From the NCBI RefSeq assembly GCF_020283565.1, contig NC_060065.1, positions 55,217,489 through 55,281,488 on the forward strand: DNA of 64,000 nt, given 5' to 3'. Origin of the DNA: Trifolium pratense (lineage: Eukaryota; Streptophyta; Magnoliopsida; Fabales; Fabaceae). A program made the position numbers and the translations under genes. Positions 51,885 to 63,441 of this stretch are shown here, one piece after another; the stretch's first letter is position 1, and each line of letters starts with the position of its first letter. Under the pieces are notes generated by a model. That model saw only the letters and a program-made list of their open reading frames with translations, had not been told where the DNA came from and ran no database searches.

Positions 51885-53425
51885 TGAGACTTTGTCTATG
51901 CAGCCGTCCATCGTATCATTCTATCACTCTCGTCGGTACTGAATAGATTATAACGATTATCCATTTCCAACATTCTCTTTTAGACTCTTGGTTCTTGCTT
52001 CTAGACTAGAGCACATAATCACATATATGGTAAATTCTCTTTTATTTTCCCATGTTTTTCAATACTAGATCATGTAAAATTTTCTGTAAAGCTAGTAATG
52101 ACGGATGCTTTATCCACCACGGTAGCTCCATTATCCACCAGGACGGATGCTTTATCAATCTCTTTTATCCTTCGAACAAGTTGTCATAAGTTACATAGCC
52201 ATCTTCTTGTTAGGTATCGAGCATTTTTCTGTAAAGCTAGTAATGATAATAGTTATTGAATTTAATGAGATGAAAAATTAGTGATGACATTTAAGCATTT
52301 TTCTTTTCCTTATCTTGGACCTAATTTTTAAAATACTTGATATTTTATGAACAGATGTGTATTTGAACAGTAGTAAATGTCATGGATAAACCTCATTAGG
52401 GGAAGTGAGGTTCAGTAATTTATGATGGACAGTGTTTCGACCATTGTTATCGATTGCGGATGACAGACCATGACAAAAAGACAAAAATCTACCATTATAA
52501 ACCGTCATAAACAACATGGTGCCGCCATCCTTCACAAATTGGCCATGGCGGTTGTCGAAAAGTCTGCCACTGCAATCCACACCATGGCCAATATTTGACA
52601 AGACTAGTTTGGACTTGGGGCAACCTATTCCTTGTTTAATCAAGCAAATGCAACCCTTAGAATTATTGAACTCAAACATGCGACTCCAAGTGCTTCTTAT
52701 AGCTCTGAGTAAGAAGCAAAAAGGAAATAATAGCTCAAAACTTTGCTCGTAACTGACCCTACAACATAGTTCTCTGGAAAAATACGTTGCACAGAGAGTT
52801 CTATCAAACGAATTTATTTGCATGATCGCATCTAATTACTGTATACAAATAATTTATGTAGTTCTCGGTTTTCATTAAAGAGATCAAACAATATTATGAA
52901 CTCATAAACAGATTAGGAAGAGGAGTTGTGTATCTAGGTTCTTCTAGGATGAGCTCAAGCCATTGGCATTATATCCATCTACTGCTACAAGTTCCTTAGC
53001 GTCTTCAGCTGTTACAAACCTCACTTCTGCTTTTATTGTAAAGTTTCTTCTTGTCCAAGGTATCTTGAGCATCACAATAGTTATCCTCATCCAATATTGC
53101 CTACATTCTTCTGGTAATCCTACTATATATTTTACCTGATTGTGTTCTGTAATCTTAATTTCCCATTTAACTTTTTTTTAGACTGTATATAATGATAAAC
53201 AAAACAAAGCCTAAAATAATACAGAACAATGGCAAAAATAAAAATTATTGACTGAAATTATTAAGTAGTAATGCTTCATCATTAATAACAATTGAATCCA
53301 AAAGAGCTACAAATAGTCAAAGGAAAGAAGCAACAACAAAAATACTCTAGAAAATTACATAAACTAAGCATTAAGTATCAGTGCATATATAAACAAATGA
53401 AGCAACACATCGAAGATGTTATTTT
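51885..53425. other. Intergenic, repeat-like
   Basis: An open frame on the minus strand (52380-52823) has no domain I can name and overlaps AT-poor repeat-like sequence with ACCATGGCC and GGCGGTTGTCG words, so I treat it as non-genic. GGACGGATGC...CTTTATC is repeated near 52100 and 52142. Confidence 0.4.
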
Positions 53426-54153
53426 TTATCTAATCTTTGGACACAGTGATTGTGATTCCCTCTTCCTCTTATGATTCTTGTACTTGAGTCTTTTCTCCTC
53501 AAGTGCCCACTCTTTCTTCAAAACGTTCCACTTGCACTCAAAAGTGTCACCAAGTCTTGCTGCAATTCTGTAAACATCATCTCCTCGACGGTAACACAAT
53601 CCATGATTGAATACAAACCTCATATCGTCAGCAAACTCATCGGGTGTGGAATATGATTTCAATTTGGCCTCAATATCTTTCAAACCAATTGCCTTCTTCA
53701 CTTTTGACTTGTTCTCTAAGCAATCCATCAAAAACTTGATATCAAGAGTTGCTTTCAAAGCCCAACGGCCCAACCATCTCTTCCTTCTATCATCCTCTTG
53801 ACAATCACCCAACATTGCATCCTTTTGTAATGTTCCATTGGCTTCTTTTTCTTCTCTTTCTTAACCATCAACTCAGTTCCACCATTGTCACCATTCTTCT
53901 TTAAGCCATATTTCGTAGCTCTTGTAGGATGATCTTTGATGAAATAAGAAGATGGTTTAGCTATTTCATTGTTCACTTTCTTGCAGCCAAAGTCACCATT
54001 AATATCCTTTGAGTTTTCTTTGACTAACCCTTCTTTTGTGTGTTGAACACCGTTAGTTGCAGAAAGTTGATTCTTTTGTAGAGGTTGGTTTGCATCAAGC
54101 CAATAGCAAGAAACTATTGGTTTCTCCATCCTTCTCTTCTTTTTATCGAGCAA
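53426..54153 (-). pseudogene. Bromodomain (GTE-like) gene fragment with frameshift
   Basis: Two overlapping minus-strand frames form one product. The first (from 54153) is Lys-rich and ends at CWVIVKRMIEGRDGWAVGL. The second continues as ALKATLDIKFLMDCLENKSK and the bromodomain helices LKDIEAKLKSYSTPDEFADD, MRFVFNHGLCYRRGDDVYRI, ARLGDTFECKW. Plant GTE proteins read acetyl-lysine on histones in the nucleus. At 53761-53775 the sequence has CCCAACGGCCCAA, an 8-bp near-tandem duplication that explains the frame change (GATGG-TTGGGC-TTTG would read DGWALK). The position of the acetyl-lysine-binding Asn (usually YN) is YR. No ET domain follows. It is either a pseudogene or a short derived gene that uses the second frame. 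Confidence 0.7.
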
Positions 54154-55709
54154 ATCACATGATGGAAAATTGGAGGTTTGCTAATACCATTAAATCAAAG
54201 CAACCAACAGCTGGTTATGACAGTAGTAGTCACAAATTGGTGCAGAGGCATCAAGGCAGTGGACGGTTGCACAGTGAAATTCGGTGGAAGAAGCATGAAG
54301 TCGAAAGATATAAGCTCAATGTTTATGCTTCTTTTTCTCAACAACGAAACCATGTGTGGTTTTGGCATGTGTATATGAGATGATCGTTTTGTGCTCACTA
54401 AAACAATATGGTCGTCACCTATTTGGAGAGCTAGATAACGGGTTAACTCCGCCTCTTTTAATCCGCCCCACATAAACTCAAACTTTAAATGGAACGAATT
54501 AGTCCGTCAATAAATAAAAACGAGTTATGATATATTGACCTGAGTCTGGTCCACATTAGTCCACATGTTAAACGATTGACCCACGTACTATTACAAAATA
54601 AAATAAAAAAATCACTTAAAAAATTGATATTATAAAAATTCTTCTTTTTTTAAAAGCTAAAAAATACCTATTAGTGTTATTAATTTTATGCTATAACATT
54701 TAAATTGTAAATAAAAAAATTTTAAAAGAAGTTTTTAACATTTTTATTAGTTTATTTATCTTTTCTATCCAAGTTTTTTTTTAACAACAAACAAGAAAAT
54801 ATATTAATAGATGTAACTCATGCTCCTACAAAAATAGATTTGCATGTGGTATTCACAATTAATTTGCAACCAATTTTATTTCACATGCAACTTATTTTTA
54901 TCGGTTAAAATGGATAAATACTCATCAATGGTAAATTAGAAAAAACCAAAAAATTTACCTTTTACGGTACTTTTTTAGTTATTATAAAATGAAGTAAATT
55001 TTAAATCAAAATGAAAACAGTAAATAAATAAATAAATTTGAGCGACTCATACAATGCGATATCCTTTTTAACTGAGCTAAACTCGCGGGATAGCGACGCT
55101 CTCTGCCTAATCGACGCTTACAGTTAATTAAATGAACTTTAGCTCGAGCGATACAATTGGACGCTATACTGTACTTGAAGCAGTAAACCCTATCTCTCTC
55201 TCTCTCCTCTACATCATCCACCGCATTCCGCCTCTCAGGTAATGCTACCCTCCCCGTAGCCACCATACGTGAAGCTTGAACAAGGTCTACACCGCATCTC
55301 GCAAGGTCTGTATTACTTTTATATATAAATGATAATAAAATCAAACTAGCTCTAAGTTTTAGGGTTCTTTAATTTGGGATTTTACTCCGTAAATCCATGT
55401 TTTCCCTTTCTCAGAAACTTTTTAGTTAATTAACTAACTTAAAACCCTAAAGAATTCTTAGTGGATAGTAAACCTCAATAAGGCGTTGGTTTTGTGTTGA
55501 TTTGTTTGATCCATGTGTTGTTTGTTAGTGGAGAGCTGAGCTCCGTTGTGTGTGATCCTGTCTAAGATCCAATATGTTATCTGTATGCTGATGATTCAGA
55601 AACTGTGCACATATTTATCATATATATGCTTCTTTTAACAATTGTCTATAATACTCAAAGTGTGAACAGTAAACCTAGTGACTAATAATTATATGCCAAT
55701 ACGCAGAAA
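54154..55709. other. Intergenic and 5' leader of the Ptta-like gene
   Basis: 54154-55000 is AT-rich, with no supported gene. At 55100-55260 a CT-rich, GC-richer stretch (CTCTCTCTCTCTCC at about 55194) with a possible donor CTCAG|GTAATG at 55238-55246 looks like a 5' UTR exon. A good acceptor (CCAATACGCAG, ending 55706) lies just before the start codon, so a 5' UTR intron is likely. Confidence 0.5.
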
Positions 55710-58340
55710 ATGGATCGTAGTTGGATGTATGATAGATTCAATCCACATAGGAAAGGCTTGAAATTGGAGTTTATTAGGGGAGTTCAGGAGTTTATTAGCA
55801 AGGCTAAGGAACAACCCTGCTTTTTGTCTGAGAAAAAGATCAAGTGTCCATGTCCAACGTGCATGTGTGTAAACTCTTCCACTATAAGAGAGGTGAAAGC
55901 TCATTTGTACAAGAGTGGGTTTAAACCAAATTATTTGATCTGGACTGAGCATGGAGAACTAGATCGAAATATAAATATTTGTGTAAAGAGTCAATCGAAT
56001 AATAGTGGACATATGGAGGAAGTGGAAGAGGAGGAGGATCCTAAAACTCCTCATATGGAAGAGTCGGAAGAGAATGAAGATCCCAAAACTCCTCATATGG
56101 ATGAGTCGGAAGAGAATGAGGATCCCAAAACTTCTCATATGGAGGAGTCGGAAGAAGATGAGGATCCCAAAACTCTTCAAGAAATAGAGTCATGCGAGCA
56201 GAATGCTGACGGGAAGGTTCTTATACGACCTTGTGGTTCAGGGTAAGTTATAATGTTGTTTGTTTTATTCTTTAAGCACTTAGTTTACACACACACACAC
56301 TAGTTGACATTGAGTTTGGACTTTTTGTAGGTGGGCTCCTAGCTCAGTGCCTGCTGCTGCAATTAAACACGCCATCCAGTCACACTTTCAGGGTCCTTTC
56401 TATCGCTGGAGTGCGACCCCAGAGGATGTAAGGGAATATTGGTGGAAGTTGTTCGGGGTCAGTTGCGTTTATTTAATTATAGTTATTTAATTACTAAGTA
56501 ATTGCACCTACTTAAATGATAACTAATTAGATTCCTTCTTTTTTAGGACAAGGTTACTTGGGATCCTCGTGATCATGGGCTTATCAGAAAGACGTTTCAA
56601 ACGAGAGGCGCAAAACGCCTTTCAGATATGCTCTCGAAACTGAGGACGAAGGGAACGAGACCTCATTGGATTTGTGAGGAGGCTTGGAAGGGTCTTATTG
56701 ACCATTGGGAGGGTGAAGCCTTTAAAAAGATCTCTACCCAAAATAAGACCAATCGGGCTTCAGGTAAAGGTGGAGCAGTCCACACCACAGGCCGCAAGGC
56801 TCATGTGGATGTGGCACTTAGTATGGTATGTATTTTATTCCCACTTAATGCGTTGTTCATTATCATAGAATGTGTGATATTTATAAATTTATTAATATGT
56901 TGGTTTTTTATGCAGGCTCGTGAACTTGGGCGGCCTTTGGATCCCGATGAGCTCTTCTTGGCCACCCACAAAAAGAAGTCTGGCACTTGGGTTGATAACC
57001 GCTCTCAAACAACATATGTAAGTGTTGGTACTTATATCTTTTGTACATAATATGGCTCATGAACAAAATGATATTAAGTTATGTTTTCTTTTGACTAGAA
57101 ACGCTATCAAGATCGCTTGAAGGAGGTACAAACACAAATTGGTGAGGCCTCCCAGAATGGGACTCCGGAGGTTGATGGGGCGACAAAGATTGAATTGTGG
57201 AAAGAGGCTGCTGGGGGAAAGTCTCGAGGGCGGTGTTATGGTACTGCACACTTTGCTTTAAACCTCCAACGTGGTGTAACTTCGCTTACTCAGGAGTCTC
57301 GGGAACCTTATAGTGGCACGTGTGATCATGCTATGCATCTTGAGGCCATTGATGCAGCACGTAAAGAGGCTGTTGCAGCACGTCAGGAGGCAGCCACAGC
57401 ACGCCAGGAGGCAGCTGAGGTGAAACAACAATATCAGCTTTTGGAGGAGCAGTTGCGCAAAGTAATGAAGCGCATGAAAGCTCTAGAGCGTCAATCAGCA
57501 GGTGCTTCAAGTGTGAGTCAAGCTCATAGGGGATATCCTCACAGTGATGATGACCATTCGCTAGATGTGGTCTTATCAGATCGTCGAAGAAAGAAACGTC
57601 TAGCTATAAGGAGACATCGTCACTATGATGACGACGACCATTATCTAGATGAGATATTAGCATACCGTCGCCGAAAGCAACGTCGAGCTCAAAGGGCACG
57701 TTATCACTATGATGATGACAATTCATTAGATGAGATCTTACCAAAACAACGTCATGCTAAAAGAGGACATTCTCACTATGATGATTCCAATTCGCTAGAT
57801 GAAGGCTTACCAAAGAAACTTCTGGCCAAAAGGGGACATCCTCACTTTGATGATGATGATGAGGATTCGTCACATGAGGACTTACCAAAGCAACGTCAAG
57901 CCAAAAAGGGACATCCTCACTATGATGATGATGAGGATTCGCTACATGAGGACTTACCAAAGCAACGTCAAGCCAAAAGGGGACATCCTCACCATGATGA
58001 TCATGATCAGGATTCGCTACATGAGGACTTACCAAAGCAGCGTCAAGCCAACAGGGGACATCCTCACTCTGATGATAAGGAGGATTCGTTACATGAGGAC
58101 TTACCAAAACAACGTCAAGCCAAAAAGGGACATCCTCACTATGACAGTGATGAGGATTCGTTACATGAGGACTTACCAAAGCAACGTCAAGCCAAAAGAG
58201 GACATCCTCACTATGTTGATGATTCACTAGACGAGGTCTTGCCAAAGCAACCTCAATCTAAAAGGAGGAATCGCCACTATGACGATGACGATTCAGTAGA
58301 TGAGGTCTTACCTGCCCGTCGCCGCCGTCGTTACCTATGA
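55710..58340 (+). CDS. Transposase-derived protein (Transpos_assoc + Ptta/En/Spm) with tandem repeats
   Basis: Five exons (55710-56242, 56331-56457, 56547-56825, 56916-57017, 57099-58340) join in phase to 760 residues. Residues 1-85 form a transposase-associated domain as in En/Spm elements (MDRSWMYDRFNPHRKGLKLE, CPCPTCMC, then GFKPNYLIWTEHGE). Residues 101-155 hold four acidic repeats of 14 residues (HMEESEENEDPKTP type). Residues 180-400 match the plant transposase Ptta/En/Spm family: AAIKHAIQSHFQGPFYRWSA, RTKGTRPHWICEEAWKGLID, GRPLDPDELFLATHKKKSGT. A Glu/Ala/Gln coiled coil (about 440-500) precedes about eleven repeats of 18-28 residues (GHPHYDDDEDSLHEDLPKQR type). No DDE catalytic domain is present and no CACTA termini were seen nearby. 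It could be a domesticated gene or the second gene of an old element. The open frame through five exons argues for recent constraint or recent origin. Confidence 0.82.
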
Positions 58341-58395
58341 TGATGACGATTCAGTAGATGAGGTCTTACCTGCCCGTCGCCGCCGTCATTACTGT
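57530..58395 (+). repeat. Protein-coding minisatellite and tail duplication
   Basis: About eleven units of 54-84 bp encode alternating His/Asp-rich and Lys/Arg/Gln-rich blocks. The middle units (57830-58200) are the most alike, which points to recent slippage or unequal exchange. The last unit is duplicated across the stop codon: ATGACGATTCAGTAGATGAG occurs at about 58285 and again at 58342, 57-58 bp apart. Confidence 0.85.
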
Positions 58396-58440
58396 GGTTG
58401 AGTTTGATTTCTTTGTTATGTACTTTATACTAAGATGTAC

Positions 58441-58560
58441 CTTTATATTGGTATACTGCTATGGTAATTGGTCGTTAACTTATTATATTCTATTTGGTTG
58501 GATTGTATTGGTATACTGCTATGGTAATCGGTCATTAACTTGTTATATTCTATTTGGATT
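58441..58560. repeat. Two tandem 60-bp units
   Basis: 58441-58500 and 58501-58560 align base for base with few changes (TTGGTATACTGCTATGGTAA, TTATATTCTATTTGG in both). It follows the Ptta-like gene, probably in its 3' UTR. Confidence 0.9.
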
Positions 58561-58766
58561 TGTCTTGGTTTATATTTGTCATTTGATATCTATTTGATTT
58601 ATATGTTGGTTTTTTACACTTCGGTATTTCCAGTCCGGATCAGCAGGATTATTTTGGTTGGCGACGCAATCTTAGTGTGACTCACACTGTGTGAGTGAGT
58701 CCGACCATAACACATGCCCTTCTATAGTATTATAGTGTTTCCAGTTATGTCGTATAAACTAATCGC

Positions 58767-58909
58767 TACTCCCTACAGTTTTATATATAAACAAATTTTC
58801 ATGGTTCATTTAATAGTTAATGTATTTGAACCATGTTATGAACTAAATACATTAATTATTAAATGAACTTAAAAAGTGAAAATTTGCTTATATGAGATCA
58901 GAGGGAGTA
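58767..58909. mobile_element. Stowaway-like MITE
   Basis: 143 bp with ends TACTCCCTACAGTTTTATAT and ATATGAGATCAGAGGGAGTA and TA borders. Its inner words TTAATGTATTTGAACCAT and ATGAACTAAATACATTAA are mirrored. It is the best-kept member of the Stowaway-type pieces in this window. Confidence 0.85.
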
Positions 58910-59115
58910 TTGCTCTTTTTTATGCTTAATCTCATTTTGTCATATTAGTATTCGACACTGTCATAATTACGTTACAATTAGTTAATTTTCAGTTACATTA
59001 TAAATACATACTGATACTCATTCATTATTTCATTCATTGAACCATATTCAGAATTTTATTTCCACACTCTCAACACTCATTCATCCTCCTTCTTTCTCCT
59101 TCAATCTGATCAGTT

Positions 59116-60110
59116 TAATAAAGACCCTCTGACGTGGTCAAGACCACTGGTTAGGCATCACTGTGGCGAATTCTCCATAGCTGCAGTTCAGGCGAATAAG
59201 GATATAGATCAGAGCCAAGTTGAAGTTGGAACTGATGCACTCTTTGTTGGAGTTTATGATTGGCCATAAAGGCGACACCGCTTCCATCTATCTTAGTAAT
59301 CATATCTTCACTGAACTATTAAGTGAGTCTTCTTTTCATTAATTTGTTCATTCTTCTTTCATTTTCATTCTTTGTTTCTTTTTCATTTTCATTTTCATTC
59401 ATTTTTAGAAGATGCACTTTTGCCTATTTTGTTTCTTACCTTTAATTCTTTGAATGGTGTTCTTTGAGTGTGGATATGGAATTGAAACATGAACTGAAAT
59501 TTAAAGAATTAAGTGATTCTATATCCAAGAACTGAGGATATGAAAAATGTTTTCTTAATTATAAATACTGAAGAAACCTAGAAAATTAATCTTTCTTGTA
59601 CTTTTGGTCTAAATCAATGTGTGTAGATATATTTTTGAATGAGTTAACATATAGTATATATAAAATATGTAATAAATATTTGCATAAAGTTGGTGTTATA
59701 TTATCATGGAAGTTTGACGAGGAAATAATCTGGTTATAAATTGCAGGGCTGATTGAACAGAATAATAACTTTATGAATGAGATTATTCTGAGGCAAGTTG
59801 TTGACCAAATAGAGACAGATTTTAATGAGTTTGCTAGAAATAATTTTGAGCAACATCATCAGGTACAGAATAGTTTTGTTAGTTCAGGTTGTTTGATTTG
59901 TATCATATGGAAAGGGACGTTCGCGCTATACTTGGTTCTCATAAGGTCATTGGTAAAAGATTGGTTGTTAAACAGATGGTTAGAGATCACAGTTTTCTAA
60001 ATCCAAATATTAAACAAGAATTCACTGATATGCATCCAGATTATAATAATCGTAGTCGCTACCAAATGGAAGTAATGCTAATGCGTGACACATGTATAGC
60101 TAGGAAATAG
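59116..60110 (+). pseudogene. Clade D PP2C pseudogene, paralogue of 48749-50499
   Basis: Exon 1 remnant 59116-59322 reads FNKDPLTWSRPLVRHHCGEF, then SIAAVQANKDIDQSQVEVGT and DALFVGVYD. One extra T near 59257 shifts the frame; after it GHKGDTASIYLSNHIFTELL continues in the new frame. The intron donor (A|GTGAGT) and acceptor (TTGCAG at 59746) are kept at the same positions as in the intact copy. Exon 2 (from 59747) reads LIEQNNNFMNEIILRQVVDQ and GCLICIIWKGT. Then a deletion removes the LYIANVGDS part and RAILGSHKVIGKRLVVKQMV, RDHSFLNPNIKQEFTDMHPD follow in another frame. Nothing after this is recognisable, so the second half of the gene is missing. The DGH triplet is kept here although the intact copy has DGQ. 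Confidence 0.88.
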
Positions 60111-60899
60111 GATTCTATAGTTTTTCATTTACTCAGTTCTGTTGTAAGTGTCACAGTGATTATCTCTGTGCCTTAATTTTCCAAATGGAAGTACAAAATG
60201 AAGCAAGTACAATCTCATTCAATCATAGTTAATTTCCTCTTGATTTTATGCCTGTGGATGTTGAAGTCTGTCTATTTCTCTTCTCCTTTGTCTCTCTAAT
60301 GTATATCTATTCTAGTTATATTATAAGTATAACAACATATTTACAGCATTAATTAGCAACAAAAAAAACCAAGCCATATTCCACAAGACGGGGTTGGCTA
60401 ATGGATCAAACTACATCATACTACATTAAACCTTTATTTGTTAGCTTCGTTGCAGATGTCCCTCCCCGGACATGATCGACTGCGTTGTTGAACTAAACAC
60501 GCGCTGCATTCTGCACACAAACATATATACAGAAGATCAAGGGATGCCAAAGCCGAAACAAAAATAAATATGGTTTTAAATGTTGTCTATTTTATAATTC
60601 TGAGATATACTTATTATTATTAATTATTATTGTCAACTGAATAAATAATGAACACCAAGATCGTCTTGCAAGTAAACCTGATATAAATCAAAGCATCCTG
60701 TCTCTTTTACATGAAGACAAGTTTGGTTTTCCACACAAGCAAATCACAAATCTTAGCTGCATCTGTAATTTTAGACGTGTTTCAGGGAAAAAAAGAAAAG
60801 AAAAAATAAGAAGCACCATTTGGAGGTAGCTTCTATTGTGGAGGAGGGTGAGTTTTTTATGCAATTTGAAAGATAAGAGCAATCATTTGGAGGCAATTT
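60111..60899. other. Intergenic
   Basis: No gene is supported. It separates the PP2C pseudogene from the actin relic. Confidence 0.45.
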
Positions 60900-61545
60900 G
60901 ATTCCCCTAAGCTAAGCCTGAGAATTATTGGTATAGGTTTGCATGTGGAAGTGCATAACCCTCATGGATGGGAACCGTGTGACTAACACCATCCCCAGAA
61001 TCAAGAACAATACCTACAAAAAACATAGAAAACCACATCAATTCATTTCAATCCCAAGGCATATGTATTTACCATGACATGCCTACTCAAATCATATCTA
61101 TCATTCATTACACAAAAGTACGCACCATTGACACCTAAAGATTGCAGATTTCTGATGTCTAATACGTGTCTGTGAGTGACACCAACATGACACTGACTCA
61201 CACATGTGATTACATTCAATCACTTCTATTTTTTAAAATTATTACCGGTGTTTATCCGGCAATCTCAATGTTGTGTCTAACACCAATGTGACACTGACTG
61301 TCACATGTGCTTACATTCAATCACTTTCACTTTTTAAAAATTATTATCAATGTTCATCCATCAATCTTACTGTCTAGTGTCTGTAATTCACACAAAAACT
61401 CCTAATGAAATGAACATTACAAGAATGTAACAAGAAAGATGAAGTACTTTACCGGTTGTACGGCCACTAGCGTAAAGAGAAAACACAGCTTGAATAGCAA
61501 CATACATAGCAGGTGTATTGAAATAAAATAGCTCTATTGAAGGTG
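60900..61545 (-). pseudogene. Actin gene fragment, truncated at both ends
   Basis: On the minus strand, 61453-61535 reads [20 protein letters not shown] and RTTG and ends at a GTAAAG donor. After an intron, 60940-61014 reads [20 protein letters not shown] and LPHA. A 14-base insertion then interrupts the frame before ILRL. These are actin residues of about 130-175. The intron lies at the position of plant actin intron 2 (around codon 150), so this comes from a genomic copy and not from a processed mRNA. Nothing of the remaining actin gene is seen on either side. Confidence 0.88.
61168..61375. repeat. Tandem repeat of about 105 bp in the actin relic intron
   Basis: Two units share GACACTGACT, CACATGTG, TTACATTCAATCACTT and TTTTTAAAATTATTA in the same order. 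Related GTGTC/GACAC-rich sequence occurs at 16415-16525 and 42125-42225, so this belongs to a dispersed repeat type. Confidence 0.65.
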
Positions 61546-62433
61546 TCCCTTTTTACTTGGTGAATGCTAAATAATAGGTAACCAACAAAAACCAATTTGA
61601 CTCATCGCGGTATGGTACTGACAGATTCAGTGGCTTGCTTGGGCGGTTGCGGAGTTGATGAAAATATCGACCACTTAGTGGTTGGTTGTGTTGTCGCTAA
61701 CGTTTTGTAGTGTAAGGTTTTAAATTGGTTAGGTGTGTGTTGTCCTTTATCAAATGTAGTTCCTGATCGTGCGTTGCAATTTTGTAATGTTTATTTATTC
61801 GTGTTTAGGTGGTATGGTTAACGTGTTGTTGGTCTCTTTCGAAAGTAAGAAATAAGATGTTATTTGAACAAATAAATACAATTGATGATAATGTATTGTT
61901 TGACAAGGGTAAATTTTTTAATCTTGGTGGTCATTGAAGACGCAATAAGAAAAACTTTTATTTTAAGTTGAATATAAAGTGGTCTATAATTATGGCCCAA
62001 TTATTATAGTTACCAGTAGTTGACTACTTATGAAATTACTATTTTTGAAAAATACTTATGAAATTACTACTTTTTTTTGTTTTGAGAAAGATGAAATTAC
62101 TACTTTGCTTCCTCTTGTATGATTGTTTGCGTACGGATTAAGAAAATTGCTTGTCAACCAAGCAAACTTAGCAAAGGTTGAGCTTTTCACCCCTTTGGTT
62201 GATGTTGAGGTTCCAAGTAATTAATCTAACAAGTCAATTAACGATATGCTACACAACAACACATATTTAATTGAAACTAATTAACTTGACACGAGAGAAA
62301 TTCAATCTTTATCTCCATGGATATATTATGTCACACATTTTATTTTTATCTTATGTCATATACTCATATGAGAAAGTCATATATACTTATATTGATATAA
62401 TATTAGTTTTTTTCTTTTTTAACAAACTAAAAT

Positions 62434-62436
<3 letters not shown>
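61546..62436. other. Intergenic
   Basis: No gene or clear repeat boundary is supported. Confidence 0.45.

Positions 62437-62491
<55 letters not shown>
62437..62491. repeat. (AT)n microsatellite
   Basis: An uninterrupted AT dinucleotide array of about 55 bases. Confidence 0.95.
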
Positions 62492-62496
<5 letters not shown>

Positions 62497-62929
62497 AGAA
62501 GCCTCATCAGCACAAAGCGTGTTAAGGAAGCCAAAAATGTTATAAGAGAGTCAATGTACAAAAACCATAAAGAAATTACACAAGACACAAACTAATCATA
62601 AGACTAAACCCCAGCTAATATTACGCGTTGTTCCCTCATTTTTTTAAACTATCAAAATATCTTTCCAAACGTAAGGCATGACACATGAGATAATTTAATT
62701 AAGAGAGGCATAGGTTACATGATGGACAGCTAATAAAATATGATAAATCCACATAGATTTATAATTTATTCAATGGCGATCGACTGATTTTGTAAAGAAT
62801 GTACATGTATCTCAAATCTCAATGCATCTTCATTACTATAACCTCATATCATTACTTTAAGAACTTTTCTCTCCCGAACCCCCTCCCCACATTTCTTTTC
62901 TACCCCCTAATTTCCGTTTTTGTTCTTGG

Positions 62930-63235
62930 AGGTACCGCGATTTATACGAACCGAAGGAATTTAACATACTGATAAACTTCGGTTAATATACACCGAAGTT
63001 TATCTAGATCTAGTGAGCCAATGAAAATTTCGGTAACCACTTACCGAAACCTGGGACATTTCGGTTCGCAGGTACCGAAACAATTATTTCGGTAAACTTC
63101 TGCCGAAATGACCTAATTCCAGCGACCCAATGAAATTTTCGGTAACAACATACCGAAATCTAGGACATTTCGGTTCGCATGTACCGAACAAGCTGACGTT
63201 CGGTTTTGGTGAATATAAACCGAAGTTTTTTGACA
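62930..63235. repeat. Array of TTCGG/CCGAA motifs
   Basis: About fifteen TTCGGT or ACCGAA words in both orientations fall in about 300 bases. Two inner units of about 105 bp are near repeats (ACATTTCGGTTCGCAGGTAC at 63057 and ACATTTCGGTTCGCATGTAC at 63163). AAACTTCGG...CCGAAGTTT palindromes border it at about 62971-63002 and similar sequence recurs at 63196-63226. The pattern resembles the subterminal repeats of CACTA-type transposons, but no CACTA end was seen. Confidence 0.6.
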
Positions 63236-63438
63236 AAAATTTTTCAAACAGCAAGGGGAAAAATAAGATTTTTGGGTATAAAAGAAATGGGGTCGGGAGA
63301 CAATGAGAGAATGAAACACAAACCTGGAGGATGAGAGAGATGATCGTGAAAGCACCGCTACAATAATGGGAGGAAGAGACTCTTTCGACGTCATTGTAAA
63401 CTTGCCGGAAACTAGTTTCAAGGTTTTTAATTCTAAAC

Positions 63439-63441
<3 letters not shown>

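Noticed and set aside
52380..52823. Open frame of 147 codons on the minus strand
   Set aside because: No recognisable domain, repeat-like DNA and no splice context.
57757..58245. Open frame of 162 codons on the minus strand
   Set aside because: It mirrors the coding tandem repeat of the Ptta-derived gene; repeats keep shadow frames open.
62271..62492. Open frame ending in alternating Tyr/Ile
   Set aside because: The end is translation of a (TA)n microsatellite.
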